From Saccharum officinarum (lineage: Eukaryota; Streptophyta; Magnoliopsida; Poales; Poaceae): DNA of 64,000 bases. Of this stretch, positions 31,097 to 43,500 are shown in pieces. Where the stretch lies: positions 66,479,737 to 66,543,736 of the forward strand of contig CM036170.1 in NCBI GenBank assembly GCA_020631735.1, read 5' to 3'. Position numbers and translations under genes: made by a program. The notes beneath the pieces were generated by a model, which worked only from the letters and a program-made list of their open reading frames with translations, was not told the DNA's origin and did no database searches. Positions within the stretch are counted from its first letter, which is position 1; each line of letters begins with the position of its first letter.

Positions 31097-32464
31097 TCAT
31101 TTTCTATTTGCATTCACAAACAAGGATACATTTTCATTCGCATCACATACGGAATTCACATTTTCACGAAGTGATAACAAATAAAGATCTTGCTTTTGAA
31201 AAGCAAGGCCAACACATTCATTATTACACAATATCTCACATTTGCCATCTCCAAAATGGCAATCAAATCCATCATTGTCCAAATATGACACACTAATCAG
31301 GTTTCTCTGTAATGAAGGAACAAATAAAACATCTCTAAGCAAAAGAATAAAACCATCAGCAAGCTCTAAAGGAACATCGCCAACAGCTTCAATATCTGCT
31401 TGGACTCCATTCGCGACTTTAACGTGTCTTTCACTACTTTGCGTAGTCCTCGTCGAACGGAATCCCTGTAATGAATTAGCAACATGAACAGTTGCACCTG
31501 AGTCAATCCACCAAGTATATTTCGAATACTGTACATACAGGGATTCATTTATGAACGTAATAATGTTCTCACCTTTCTTTGCCATGATCATCTTTAAGAA
31601 TTCAGGACAATCTTTTTTGTAATGTCCCTCCTTGCAGTAGAGACACTGATCTTTGTTCACTGCAAATCTGTTTTGCTGAGGTTGATGCTGCATGGGACCC
31701 TTGCCCTTTGGCTTTGAGAGAGAGTTGACATTGGCATTGAAATTCTTTCTTTTGTTATCTTTAACAAAATTGAGAGAACCACCATTGGCGGCCTTTATTC
31801 TCTCTTCCTCTTGCACACACATTGCCATACAACGTTCTAGATCCCATTTCTCGGGCTGAATGTTGTAGTTGACAACAAATATGTCAAACTCTTTTGGTAA
31901 AGAAGCAAAAATCAAATGGACAAGAAACTCTTCCGTAAGAGCCAGATCCATTGGTTTTAGCTTGTTGTTCAAATGGTTCATTTTTGATATGTGCTCTCTT
32001 ATGCCATTGCCATGTCCACCTTCAGTGTATCTTTCTGTTACCAGCTGCTTTATCAGCTGAGTAGCATATGTCTTTGAAGAGCCATAGAACTGACTCTTTA
32101 TCCTTTTCAAGTACTCTGTGACAGTGTCACACTCTTAGATTGAGCCCATTATGGTAGGCTCAATTGTGTTCTTTATGACAGCGACACACTTTTTGTTGGC
32201 ATTGACCCACTTTTGCTTTTGTAGGTCATATGCCATCTATATGGGAGCATGGTCCTTTTCTTTCTTTTGCCATTCAGCATCAGACTCACTGGCGTCCCTC
32301 ACCGGTGCCACTGGTTCAGTAGGGCATGGTGTGGTGACCATCCAGTCCACCTCGGCCAAGACAAAAGCGAGGTCAATTTTCTTTTTCCATTCGGTGTAGT
32401 TGTCACCTTTGAGGGGTAGAATATCTTTGATAAACCCCATCAAAGAGTAATCTCCTGTAAACAC
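31097..32464 (-). pseudogene. Copia gag and protease
   Basis: The frame begins near 32464 (MFTGDYSLMGFIKDILPLKG) and contains in-frame stops at about 32235 and 32111. A UBN2-type gag region (LIFASLPKEFDIFVVNYN) leads to a CCHC zinc knuckle (CLYCKEGHYKKDC) and then the aspartic protease motif WWIDSGATVHV. Just upstream the minus strand reads TTTACAG before GAGATTAC, a plausible splice acceptor for a leader intron. Confidence 0.88.
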
Positions 32465-33810
32465 AAATCATATAGAGTGAGAACATAAGTACCAAAAATA
32501 ATTGCATGCTTTAATTCCAACGTTGGTCAAAATTAAAACATACAAAATTATCCTTTTTACACTAATTCTAGATCACCGTTGGGCAGAAATAGAATTAATG
32601 CATGACAAAACCACATAATAACATCATAATACTGCTATTAATCAACGTTGGTCAGAATAATAACAATATTATAATAATCTATAAATTTATTCATTTTCCA
32701 AAATTAAATTCTCCCGTTGGTTCGAATTTAATAATGAAATTTACAACATCAAGTACGCAGCGGAAACAATTTTAACATTTTCATAATTATTTTTCCAGAA
32801 ACATTTAAGTACTGTACTGTTCTCCGAACAAAATGTCGTTGGACAAAATTTGTATGGAGATCTAAAATCAAAATTCAATTTATATTCATCAAAATTGATT
32901 GTACTGTTTCTAAAAAAATAAAGAAAAAACACTGTTTCACTATTTTGATGGCTATTTTGGCCCAGCCTTAGCCTCTGCTCAGTTGTTCGCCGGCCCAAAA
33001 TAACGCGGCCCACGGCCCGGTTAACACGCGCGCGCCAGCGCTCCGCGCCCAGGCCGCAACCTGGGCCTGGGCCGGCAATTCGATGCCTCGCGTGCTCCCG
33101 CCTGGGCCAAATTCGGCCCGTGGCAGCTGAGGAACAATCTGGACCGTTCATCTGAATCGGACGGTGGAGAGTGATTTTCGCGAGATCAAAAACCCCATCC
33201 ACAGCCGCGTGAAACCCTAACCCCTTTCATTCTTTCCACCAGCAGCCGCAGCTAGCTGGCTCCAGGCGCTCGGGCACGCAGGGAGGCGCACCCCTGGGCC
33301 TCGGCGTCCGCGCCGGCTGAGCCGACGAGCGAGGCGCACGCGCGCGCGGCGAACTCCCCTCCTCTTTCCTGCCTTTCTTCTTCCTCCCCAAACCACCCTC
33401 TCTAGTCGCATAGTAAGGAGAGGGTTCATGGAGACCGGAGGATGACGGCGCCGCCACCATTCCCTTCGCCGGTGCGCGCGCCCACCAAAGGGTTGGACGC
33501 GCCGCCGTCGAGCGGAGTTGTGGTGATGCCCTTTGATCCCCGTAGATCCACGCCACGGCAAAGTATCGCCCACTGGCGGCTCTGTCATGGCGCCACTATG
33601 GCCAGCCCTAGCCCGCACGGTGGCGGGCCTCTTCTCTTCCGCACCACAGCGGTGTGGCCAGCGGTGAGAGAAGCCAGGTAGGCCCCTCCCCCTTTTCTAC
33701 CGAATCTAGGGTTAGGGTTTCACTTGGTGAATTTCTTTCCGATTTGAAATCGGTGTTCTTTTCTTCTTTCTTTTTCAATCCTCTACCCCGATCTAGATCT
33801 ACAGCTAGAT
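32465..33810 (-). other. Copia leader with a spaced CCAACG repeat
   Basis: Between primer-binding site and gag lies about 1.3 kb. The gag-proximal half is AT-rich and contains four copies of TTCTGACCAACG-like sequence (minus strand; CGTTGG on plus at 32521, 32577, 32646, 32715). The LTR-proximal half (32950-33700) is GC-rich and open on several frames, which I regard as composition. It may be an untranslated exon plus intron. Confidence 0.6.
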
Positions 33811-33826
33811 TAGGCGACTGATACCA
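33811..33826 (-). other. Copia primer-binding site
   Basis: Immediately inside the right LTR the minus strand reads ATGGTATCAGTCGCC. The TGGTATCA core matches the complement of the 3' end of plant initiator tRNA-Met, the usual copia primer. Confidence 0.8.
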
Positions 33827-33827
33827 T

Positions 33828-34344
33828 TGTTATTCTATTAGGATCGAGTAGCAGTAGATCAGTGGGGTTAAACCTTTGCATTTAGATGTATACAGAACCT
33901 ACTGGAGAGAAACAGAATGAGAGAGAGAGGAAGTGAGGGAGATGCAAACCATCGGTGGGTGCAGTGTTGGAGTTCGATCCCGATCCGGAGAAGGCCATCG
34001 CTGGTTCGTTGATGATGCTCTGCACACGGGCATCGGTGGTCGGAGAAGGGGAGTGTGATGCAGTGGAGATCGGCGGTGCAGTGAAGTCAGAGATGCACTG
34101 GCAGCACGGTCGGTGGCGTTTCCCGTCACTGGCTGCGCCCCTCTCTTAGATCGGAATTAGGGTTTGTTGGTGGGGAGTGTGGCTCAGGCGAACCTCGTAG
34201 GTAGAGCCACCGGCCCCCACCTATTTTTATAGCGCAGTGTGACGGGGGCCCACCAACCATTTAGGGTTGGGCGCCCCCGATCAGGGCACGTGACCAAGGG
34301 CCCAAGTGGCCGTTGGGCCACTCGGTGGAGAGATCATTCCAACA
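33828..34344 (-). repeat. 5' LTR of the copia element (right)
   Basis: It is 517 bp and followed on the minus strand by the primer-binding site, hence the 5' LTR. A TATA-like CTATAAAAA lies at 34224-34232 on the minus strand. Confidence 0.93.
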
Positions 34345-34349
34345 TCGGC

Positions 34350-36749
34350 GACCCCCCTCCAACCGTGCGCCCGGTCCAGATGGTTTTTCGAGGACCTTTT
34401 ACAAGGCAGCCTGGGACATCGTTGGCCTAGACGTGGTGAGGGTCTTCCAGGCGCTGTGGGACATGGATTTTAGGAGCTTTCATGCGCTCAACGAGGCCGT
34501 CATGGTTTTACTTCACAAGATGCAAGCACCAATGGGGCTCAAGGACTATAGGCCCATCAGCTTGATTCATTCTGTTGACAAGCTGTTCTCCAAGGGATTG
34601 GCTATGGCTATGCGCTTGGCTCCGCGCATGCATGAGCTGATCAAGCCGAACCGGTCAGCGTTCATCCACGGCAGGCGTATACATGAGAACTTCATGACGG
34701 TCCAACTATCCTACCGGTGGCTACATGCTCGTCGCTGCCCCTCAGTCTTGCTCAAGATCGACCTCGCCAAGGCTTTCGATTCGGTAGCCTGGTCGTTCCT
34801 GTTGGAGGTGCTCGATCACGCAGAGTTTCCCACCCGCTGCCGGGACTGGGTATCCGCCATGCTGTACACCGTGAGCACCAAAGTCCTCGTCAATGGCTGC
34901 CCGGGCCACCACATCCTACACGCCCGTGGCCTACATCAGGGTGACCCGTTGTCGCCTATGCTGTTCGTCATCGTCATGGAGGTGCTCAACGCGCTTATCG
35001 CTGAGGCCGACCGCCGAGGGGTGTTCTCCCCGTTACCTGACAAGATCAAGTGCCGCACATCCATATATGCTGATGATCTTGTTATCCTCCTGTCCCCCGA
35101 TGTCTGGGACTTCGTCAACATCCGCCGCATTCTAGACCTGTTCGCAGGTACCTCGGGGCTGGTCACCAACGTCGACAAGTGCATCATCACGCCCATCCGT
35201 TGCTCGCAGCCGCAGGTGGATGCCATCCGCCAGGTCTTCCCCTGCAAGCTGCATGAGTTCCCCACCAAGTACCTCGGCGCGCCTCTTTTGCTCACCCGCA
35301 TCAGCCGCAATGATGAGCAGCACACCGTCGACAACGTGGCAGCCCGCATCCCGGCGTGGAAGGGCGGCCTCCTTACAACTGTCAGACGTGCACTGCTGGC
35401 CCAGTCCACGCTGTCCGCGATCCCAGTGCACGTCTCCATCTGTTGTTGTCTCTCGGCCTGGGCTACGGAGGAGATTGATTGCCGACGCCGCGCCTTCCTG
35501 TGGGCGAGGACCGACACCGTCTTGGGAGGTTCCTGTCGGATCGCGTGGCCTATCGTCTGTGCGCCCAAGGATCATAGGGGGCTTGGCCTCCCTGACCTCA
35601 GGATACTCGGCTATGCGCTACGACTCCGGTGGGAGTGGATGCGCAGAACTGAGCCCAGTTCCGCTTGGGCAGCACTGCCATCGGCCTCGGAACACAAGGT
35701 GGCCGCTATGTTCAGCTCCTCTATCTACGTTCAGGTGGGTGACGGCGCATCCACGAAGTTTTGGACGGATGCATGGCTGCCGGACGGGGCAATCTCAAAC
35801 ACTGCACCCAACCTATTCAAGGCGGTCGGAAGGCGGCGCCTCGGTAGAACAGTAAAGGACGCCCTCTCCAACATGCAGTGGGTTTGGGACATCACAAGTG
35901 CACGCATAGCCACTGTACTTCTGGAGTATGCCAGCCTATGGGCTACACTTGAGAACGTTCAGCTTCGACCTTTGGAAGCGAATCGCTTTGTGTGGCGTTG
36001 GACGACGGACGGCCAGTACTCTGTCAGCTCGGCGTACAGGGCATTCTTCACTAGTTGGACAACCTTGTTGGGCTCAAGGGAGCTGTGGCGTGCCAACGTC
36101 TCGTCCAAAGTGAAGTTCTTCTTCTGGCTGGCACTACACGGGCGTCTCTGGACCGCCGAGCGTCGAAAGCGGCATGGCCTTCAGCCCGACGCGACTTTGC
36201 GACCAGATGGACGACACAGGCGACCACTTGCTGTGCTCCTGCGTCTACGCTAGGGAGGTTTGGTCCCGCCTGCTCGCGGCCATGGCCTCCATTGCCACCC
36301 CACCACAGCATGACGCCTGCCTGCTTGGGTGGTGGATGTCAGCACGGGAGGACGTACCGCAGGCGCTCTAACGGAGTTTCGACTCCCTCGTCCTCTTCGT
36401 CACTTGGGATTTGTGGAAGCAACGTAACCGGCGTACGTTTGACCGCTACTCCGCGACGTTGTCTGAGCTAGTCGCGGCCATCCTCGGGAAGCTGCCGCCT
36501 AGATTGGGGCCGGCTATGGCAGCCTCGCCCTGCTGACCGGCCTTGTGGCTTGAGGCTACGGCTGCCCCCACCCGTCGCGAAACGGATTATTTACTTAGTA
36601 CAACCTTGCTCTCCACTGCTTGGCGGTGATTTAGGTTAGTGTGTTCCCCGATAAAAGTATGACTTCTCACCGCATGACTTGTTAGGGCGTGTAACTTTTC
36701 TACTTCCACTTAATGAAGCACATGCAATACACGTTTTCGAAAAAAAAAA
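34350..36749 (+). pseudogene. LINE ORF2, 3' part: reverse transcriptase and zf-RVT, with poly(A) tail
   Basis: The frame is open from the copia boundary to 36253. RT motifs are clear: NRAPGPDGF, VLLKIDLAKAFDSV, GLHQGDPLSPMLF and the catalytic SIYADDLVILL. A linker follows with GVSIYVQVGDG-type sequence and then zf-RVT (VSSKVKFFFWLALHGRLWTAERR). Near 36180 the frame shifts by one; DHLLCSCVYAREVW and later LWKQRNRRTFD are in another frame, which also has an in-frame TAA near 36370. The 3' UTR ends with TTAATGAAGC...TTTTCG and nine to ten A at 36740-36749. The RT frame is also offset by one from the endonuclease half at the copia target site, so ORF2 was probably damaged there too. Confidence 0.9.
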
Positions 36750-36750
36750 T

Positions 36751-36775
36751 CAGATGGAGCTCGACCAAACAGGCT
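36751..36775. mobile_element. Right end of the LINE-interrupted MITE
   Basis: CAGATGGAGCTCGACCAAAC lies directly after the LINE poly(A) and is an imperfect inverted match to the MITE left end at 14166. Confidence 0.55.
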
Positions 36776-37505
36776 CAGTTTTACCTCACCTCCATCTGAG
36801 ACCTAGAAAACTCAGTGTAACACCCAAGGTGTTAAGCAAGATCATTGCATGTGCATCTCTGATACAAGTTGTTGTTGTCGATAGAAGGTGCATCCGTTTG
36901 TTGGATATTATGGCTTACAAGAAATGAATCTGCATCTCGTAACATTTTTGCAGATACTGGTTACATCAACGGTCGCAGTTATAGCCATGTGAAGACAACA
37001 AGAAATGGATCATTCAAGTTTGTCGAATCCTAGAGGCAGCCGCGATGCAACTTTTAGATGGCCAAATAATGTTAGAATTGAGTTCTGAGATAGACTTTCT
37101 TTTATACTATACCTTACTGTAATAAGTGATTTGATTCTGTTGGCGCAAGAAATGAAGTAGATTTAGTTCCTTTATCTAGAAAAATACAGTTGCTCAGGTG
37201 CTCACTTTGTATATGCACAATGGGGTTCGAAACCACTGATACGAAGTGAATCGAGTCCTTCAGTGTACTGAACTAGAACTGACATCAAGTACTTCGCAAT
37301 ATTAGCAAAATTTCTTAATTTCTGACATCGTGTCACTTGTCGGTGATAAAAGCAACAAAGATTCTACCTGCTGCTATTATTTAATATTCATATAATTTTC
37401 TGCTGCTTAATCACACAAAAGATACTGAAGAGGCCACCAAATTTACTCTACAATACACATTTCCCTAGTAGTTTAAGTTTCGATAAGGTGTCTTAGTCAT
37501 AACTT
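36776..37505. other. 3' flank of gene C
   Basis: Non-coding DNA between the MITE remnant and the gene C stop codon. It probably includes the gene C 3' UTR. No gene recognised. It is repeated at 61074-61802. Confidence 0.6.
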
Positions 37506-40500
37506 CTATCGACCTTCAAGCATGGTGATTGTTGCACTGTCAAATATGCTGCAGTCTGGCTTGGTTGATGATGTGTCTGTTTCCATTAGAACTCTCCTAG
37601 CTGCAAAGCCAGGTTGCTTTGGAGTTGGCAGCGAGGTGGCATCAGGACTAGCTAACATCAGAAGCACCTGAGACATCAGTGGACGGTCGTCTGGATTCTC
37701 TTGCACACACAAGAGCCCAACTCTGATGCACTTCTGTACTTCGTCTGAGTTGAATGATCCATTCATTCTTTCATCTGCTAACTCTATGCTCTTCTCCTCG
37801 TTCCATAAGCTCCATGCCTGCAGAAAAAAATGGTTACCAGGTTTCAGAAGTTTTCTTGAGAAATACTACTAGTATTCGATAGATGAGGTAAGTTGTCACT
37901 TACATGGCCTAGAAGGCTTTGGTTGTTTGAATAGGAATATACTCCTCTGTTTCTCCTACCACTAACAATTTCCAGCAATAATACTCCATAACTGAATACG
38001 TCTGACTTGACAGAGAAGATTCCATCCATTGCATACTCCGGAGACATATAACCACTGCAAAAGAGCCACATAAATTTGATTAGTACTGCAAAATGTATTT
38101 ATATGATGAGCATTGCATTCCATTTTTCTAGAAGTACATGGTATTCCCCTGTTACCACACTTACTATGTGCCAACCACTTTTAGGGTATTAATTTCGGTC
38201 TCTTCATTGCCAAATATTCTTGCCATGCCAAAGTCTGAAATTTTGGGAGTCATCTCCGTGTCTAGAAGAACATTAGCTGCCTTTAGATCTCTATGGATGA
38301 TTCTGTATCTCGAGTCCTGGTGGAGATAGAGTAAACCTCGAGTAATGCCTTCTATTATGCGATACCGCACTTGCCAATCAAGTACAACATTGTCTTTTTC
38401 TGTTGACATACAGGGGGAGGTTAGTTTTTTTTGCTGTGGAAATACCATCAAATATTCATGGTGAGAAATGATAGGTACCAAATAGGAAATAGTCCAGGCT
38501 CTTGTTTGCCATGTACTCATAAACAAGCATCCTTTCTTGTCCACTAATGCTGCATCCAAGAAGCCGAACAAGATTTCGATGCTGGAGTTTGGCTATCAAC
38601 AAAACCTCATTCTTGAACTCATCAAGACCTTGTGCAGATGTCTTTGAAAGTGTTTTCACTGCGATTTCCATTCCATCCTCGAGTTTACCCTGCAATGTTA
38701 TATTGATGGAAACCATTCCAATTAACCATACAAGGGCTGGAGTTTTCAGGACTTGGGACGGATACTAGTAGAAAACTAAAAAATGCATTGGCATCGCATC
38801 TCTGCTGGTTCGATTGGGATAGATATGCTGTGTTGTGGTAGTCTCAAACAGGTAGTCTAAATAGTTTCCTTTTGTTACTTTAGATCATGAATTTCGTTGA
38901 AAATCAATTAGCATCTTGATGCCACTTTTTTCCCTCGTCAGAAGAAATGTTAGCATGAATACGCATATCTGACTCTGTTCATATAGATTATAGAGTGCCA
39001 CCTTATATACTGGTCCAAAGCCACCCTCGCCAAGCTTGTTGTTGATCGAGAAACCATCCGTAGCAGCCGCAATTGTCCCCAGATCAAACATTGGCAGTTC
39101 CAGGTCATCATCATGACTGCTCCCCTCGTACCGACGCCCGGTGCTGCGTGAGCCACTCCATTTACTCGATCCTGTTATATTGTCATGTAAAAGTCAGGAC
39201 AACATCAAGAAACATATACAGTCGTTTGTCCCTTCTGTTCAGGTATTTGTGTCTTTCTGACAAAGTGTGATATGATGAATAGTTTATAGTGCGTGTTACC
39301 AGCTGTTCTTGTTAGCCTTCTCCTTCTTGACCAGATGAGGAGAGCAGCAACTGCTAGAAGAAGCGCCAGCACCGCGACGCTGACACCAACTGCGATTTTA
39401 ATCCGTGCCTCCCTTGATTTAGCTTCTAGTACATCTGTATAAAAAGCATGCATGAATGTTAGTACTCTCAGCATATTGACCTAGAGGAATGAAGCATTTT
39501 TCCAAGTTATATGTGTTATAAACAGTTTTTCATACTAATAATACGAGGGAGATCATCGTCTGATTCAGTTTTTGCATGCATCATGTGACTAGAGGGTGGA
39601 TCCAGACGAAAGCACTGTAATGGCATGCGATATATTCTTGGATGCGACATGCCAAACTAGCATCACATGCCCGCTGCGACCTGCGTCAACAATCAATCGA
39701 GGACGAGATCGGTTGGCATGGGACCTTGGTTTCGCAAATGGACGTGATCAACTGCCAAGTGGGTCTATATGTAAGATCGAATGGTTGTTAGCCTTTTGTG
39801 ATTTGGGATGCGCTACAACACGGCGGCCCCAACATGCCTGCCGGCGCGCTGTTGCTTGGTGAGATGCTACTGCTAGCTGTTGGCCTTGCCTTTACTTGCT
39901 AAGCAATTCGTGCATGGACCCTCGTCGTAGATCTGTCAGCTGATTCAGGTCTGCATCATCACTTCGTCAGCGCATCCGAGGTCCTTTTCAGAGTGAGGCA
40001 AGACCGGAAAGGCCCTGCGCCCTCGGCGTGCTACGCGAGCCGTCCAACCAACAGAACACCGAACAAAACTCATGGAGCGCGCGTGGCCCAGCTCGGCAGC
40101 CTCCGACGTCCAAGGGCAGAGGCCACTAGCAGAGGGCAGAGGAGGCCAGAGGCGCTCTGGCGCGGCTGCCGCCTGCCTCGCGCACGCTGCTTGCCCGTGT
40201 CGTACGGAAGGTGAAACGGGGTCTTGGCCTCGCGGCTGCCCGAACCCCGAATCTCCCGTAGATTCGCGCACGCCGACCGGCCGACGTCGGGATGGGGGGA
40301 CCGACCCGTGGCCCGTGCCGTGGTGTTTGACGTGCATGTGATCTGCTTCTTGGCCTTTTCGGAAAGCACCAATCAGCGCCGGGCCGGCCCCATGCGGCCG
40401 TTTGCAGTGCGGTGTGGGCCCAATATGCTATGCTGCAGAATCGCGCGCGTTCCAGTCGATTTGGACTGCTCCGTTCCAATGTACGTTTTTCTATGCAAAA

Positions 40501-43500
40501 AATAAATTCTATTGTATAGTATACGTTTTCCACCACCAGCAGTTTCACAAACTCTGCTTCAAGAAAAAAATATAGAGTTGAAAAATACCTAAAAGACTGC
40601 TTCAGAAACTCTTTTCATGATGAAACTACCCTACGTTAAAGTTTACGAAGGAGAGTTAGTGGACAAGTGCTAAACAGTCTATGCCTCAGTGGAAACGTGG
40701 AATGCACATCGGGTGGGGTGCGACCGTCTTTGCTCCGTGCTCACTCGGAGTCCCGATTCGGAGAGTTCGTCTATAGTGAATGGGACTGGGCCGTTGCGTA
40801 GCCCGACGATCTCTATGGAACGCTTAACACGTTTATCCGATTTCTTCCTCTTGATTCTTGTTCACATGGTTGATGCTTCAACTTCTGCCCCACCTGTCAC
40901 CTAACAATAAAGGTTAGCTTATCTTGTGGATCTATCCGTGTTCATCACCTCCCACTATACCCTCTCTGAAACGAGATTTCACCTACCAGCACCAGATTCC
41001 TCTTGTGCCCACAAGGTTGAGGTCTACAGGTGCTCCGGTCTTGCCTTTTTCCACGCCGGTTGCCTTTGGCGTCACCCCTTCCTGAAGGTGTCGTTAAAGA
41101 ATCGCTAATGGCTTCTTGCTTGTTCCCCGTGTCATCGTCAACGTCTCTGGCTCCTGGAGAAGTTCCTAGCTGCACCTGTGTGTTTATTTGTTCCACCACA
41201 ATGGTTTGTCCTGCTGCACTTGACCTCGCCGGCGTCGCTACTAGCAGATGCTTTGCCGCTATCGCTTTTCTCCTTTGACGGATGCTTTGCCGTCGTTGTC
41301 ATTGGCCTTCTCTTTGGCAGATGCTTTACTGCTGATAGTGTCATGGCCGCTGTCCTCTGCGGATGCTTTGTCGTAGGGTGTGGGTGGATGCTTGGCCGTC
41401 TGTGGATCCATGACGGATGCTTTGCCGCCATTGGCTCTTTAGCAGATGCTTTGCTGCCGAAGTCGCTGGCCTCCTCTTTGGTAAATGTTTTGCTGCCAAG
41501 AGTGTGCTGGCCCTCTTCTTGGCGGGTGCTTTGTCGCCGTGGTCACTCGGTCTTCGTTGGCAGATGTTTTGATGCTGTTGCTACTGGATGCAGGTTCTCT
41601 GGGCAGATGCTTTGCCAACATGGCTTGGTCTATTGCGTAGGAAACCATTGCGTTGTTGTATCTTTTTTCTTGCAGGCTCAGTTAGTAGGTGTAGGGTTGT
41701 GGAGGCTGTCGCTCTCTAGTTTTTTTTTCTTGTCCTTATGTTTATTCCGGGTCTTAAACCACTACCTTTGTGGTTTGTGATCTGTGCTACGAGGGACTCT
41801 CTCGTAGCTGTGTCATGTAATTTACTCTGCTTAATGAAAAACGGACTATATTCTCGGATCGCGAAAAAATACTGGGGCTTAAAGGCAACACACATGCAGG
41901 ACCAGCCTCGCCACCCATATACAAGTACGTGTACGTGTGCAACAGTCGTCCTTCTTTGAGCACAGCACACCCCGAAAAGCGATACTTGCCTGTCGCTTTT
42001 CGGCTTTCGATCAGTGGATGATAAAAGGAGGTACACGTCACCGCGTCAGAAACTCAAAAGCGACCTCACATACTACTACAACCATGTGTTTGTTTATAAT
42101 ATTTTGTCACGGGCAACTGACGTGGACGGCATCCGGGTTCTAGTAACCTGACAGGCCGCGCGACGACAGTTACAGGCTTGCAGCGCTCGGGAGATTTGCC
42201 ATCGCAACCACGCAAATTTGGATTTGCCACCTAAGGGAAACTGACGGGCCTAATTGACGACCACTATTTTTTATCTCTTCTCTCATAATAACATGTACAC
42301 GAGCCTAATTGCCAAATGCAGGCCAATTAATAAATGGTCTGTTTTATATCGACGCAAAAAATAAGGGGTCTAGAGATTTGAAACTTAGTTATACAAGATA
42401 AGATAATGTCTCTTGAGTAAATGACTTTTCAAGTTGCATAATGAATAAAGGGTTTGACAAGAGCTTTTAAAAGACAAATATGTTAAAGATAAGATATCTT
42501 GAGCATTTGTATAAAGACAAGCAATTCTCCTTTTTTATGAGTTTCATGGGCGTTAAAGGTGCCTTTTTGAGCCTGTGGTTTTAGGTTACAGGATGGCATC
42601 AAATCATATTTTGTGAAAAATATTTGGTTGGGTAATCATCCTCTAAAATCATAATACCCAACTTTGTATAATATAGCACACATTAAACATGCAAAGGTTA
42701 CTGGGGTACTAAGCACAACAACACTTATAAATTTCTAGTTAATAAGGGGTTAAATTTTCATAAATAGTTTAGCGACTAAAGATTCCTCTAAATATAAAAA
42801 TCTTCATATGCTTCTTTAAAAAAGTATCATTCTAAAAAATATCAAAGAGAATTAGAATGAAGATACGACTTAAAATTTTTGCAGTAAGCCAAAAACCATT
42901 TAAATCTCCACCCATGACTTTTAGCAAATGATAGTGGGCTATAGACGCTAAATTGTACATGGACACAAATACCTTGATCTACCTCAAACCACTATGGCAG
43001 CAGCGCTAGCTGTAGATTTAAAACATTGATGGTTACTATATGGAGGGTAATTGTAGTTCACGTGGAGCTAGGTCTTAAACCACATTTGAACAAGGGATAG
43101 ATATTTTAGATCCTTTTTTATTAATAGGTATAGCGGTGAGCTGTTGATCTATCTAGCTGACAAAGATCTAAGTTGTTTTTGACATATAACGACTTGAAAC
43201 GTACTCTTTTACATGTTCTATCAGGGAACGCATTGGCTTCAGTTTTTGAACCCAATTACAACAGCCTAAGTAGCAGATGGAGATGATGTTGCAGGTAAGT
43301 TGCAAGCTAGAGAAGGTGGCTATGCGTTTTTTTAGCATCCTTTGAATGACATTTTATTTCACGGATTGAGTAATAAGTCTGATTTGTTGTGTAAATTCCG
43401 TCTAGTAACTATGATTTGATTCTGTCAGTACGATTTGACCCTCGTAATAATATGGTCTGATTCCTCTGTTTAGAAGATGAACCTAGATGTTCTTTCTGTT

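Larger units (their letters stand above)
15602..34344 (-). mobile_element. Ty1/copia LTR retrotransposon, minus strand, nested in the LINE
   Basis: Two 517-bp LTRs (15602-16118 and 33828-34344) bound the element. The same five bases, TCGGC, precede it (15597-15601) and follow it (34345-34349), which is a target-site duplication. In minus-strand order the sequence shows LTR, primer-binding site, leader, gag with zinc knuckle, protease, integrase, reverse transcriptase, RNase H, polypurine tract and LTR. The integrase-before-RT order defines Ty1/copia. Without the nested LARD-1 and its extra TSD the element is about 6.79 kb. By eye the LTRs differ at about 17 positions (around 3.3%), nearly all transitions. 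Stop codons and frameshifts break gag and pol, so this copy is dead. The named family was not determined. Confidence 0.95.

Noticed and set aside
33217..33618. Minus-strand frame of 133 codons in the copia leader
   Set aside because: Arg/Gly/Pro-rich translation in GC-rich leader DNA next to the LTR; no gag similarity, and gag begins later near 32464.
39940..40450. GC-rich block in gene C intron 2 with open frames on both strands
   Set aside because: Looks like a possible exon or CpG island, but no frame resembles a known protein and no splice pairing with gene C keeps the receptor frame better than the direct 44788-39434 junction.
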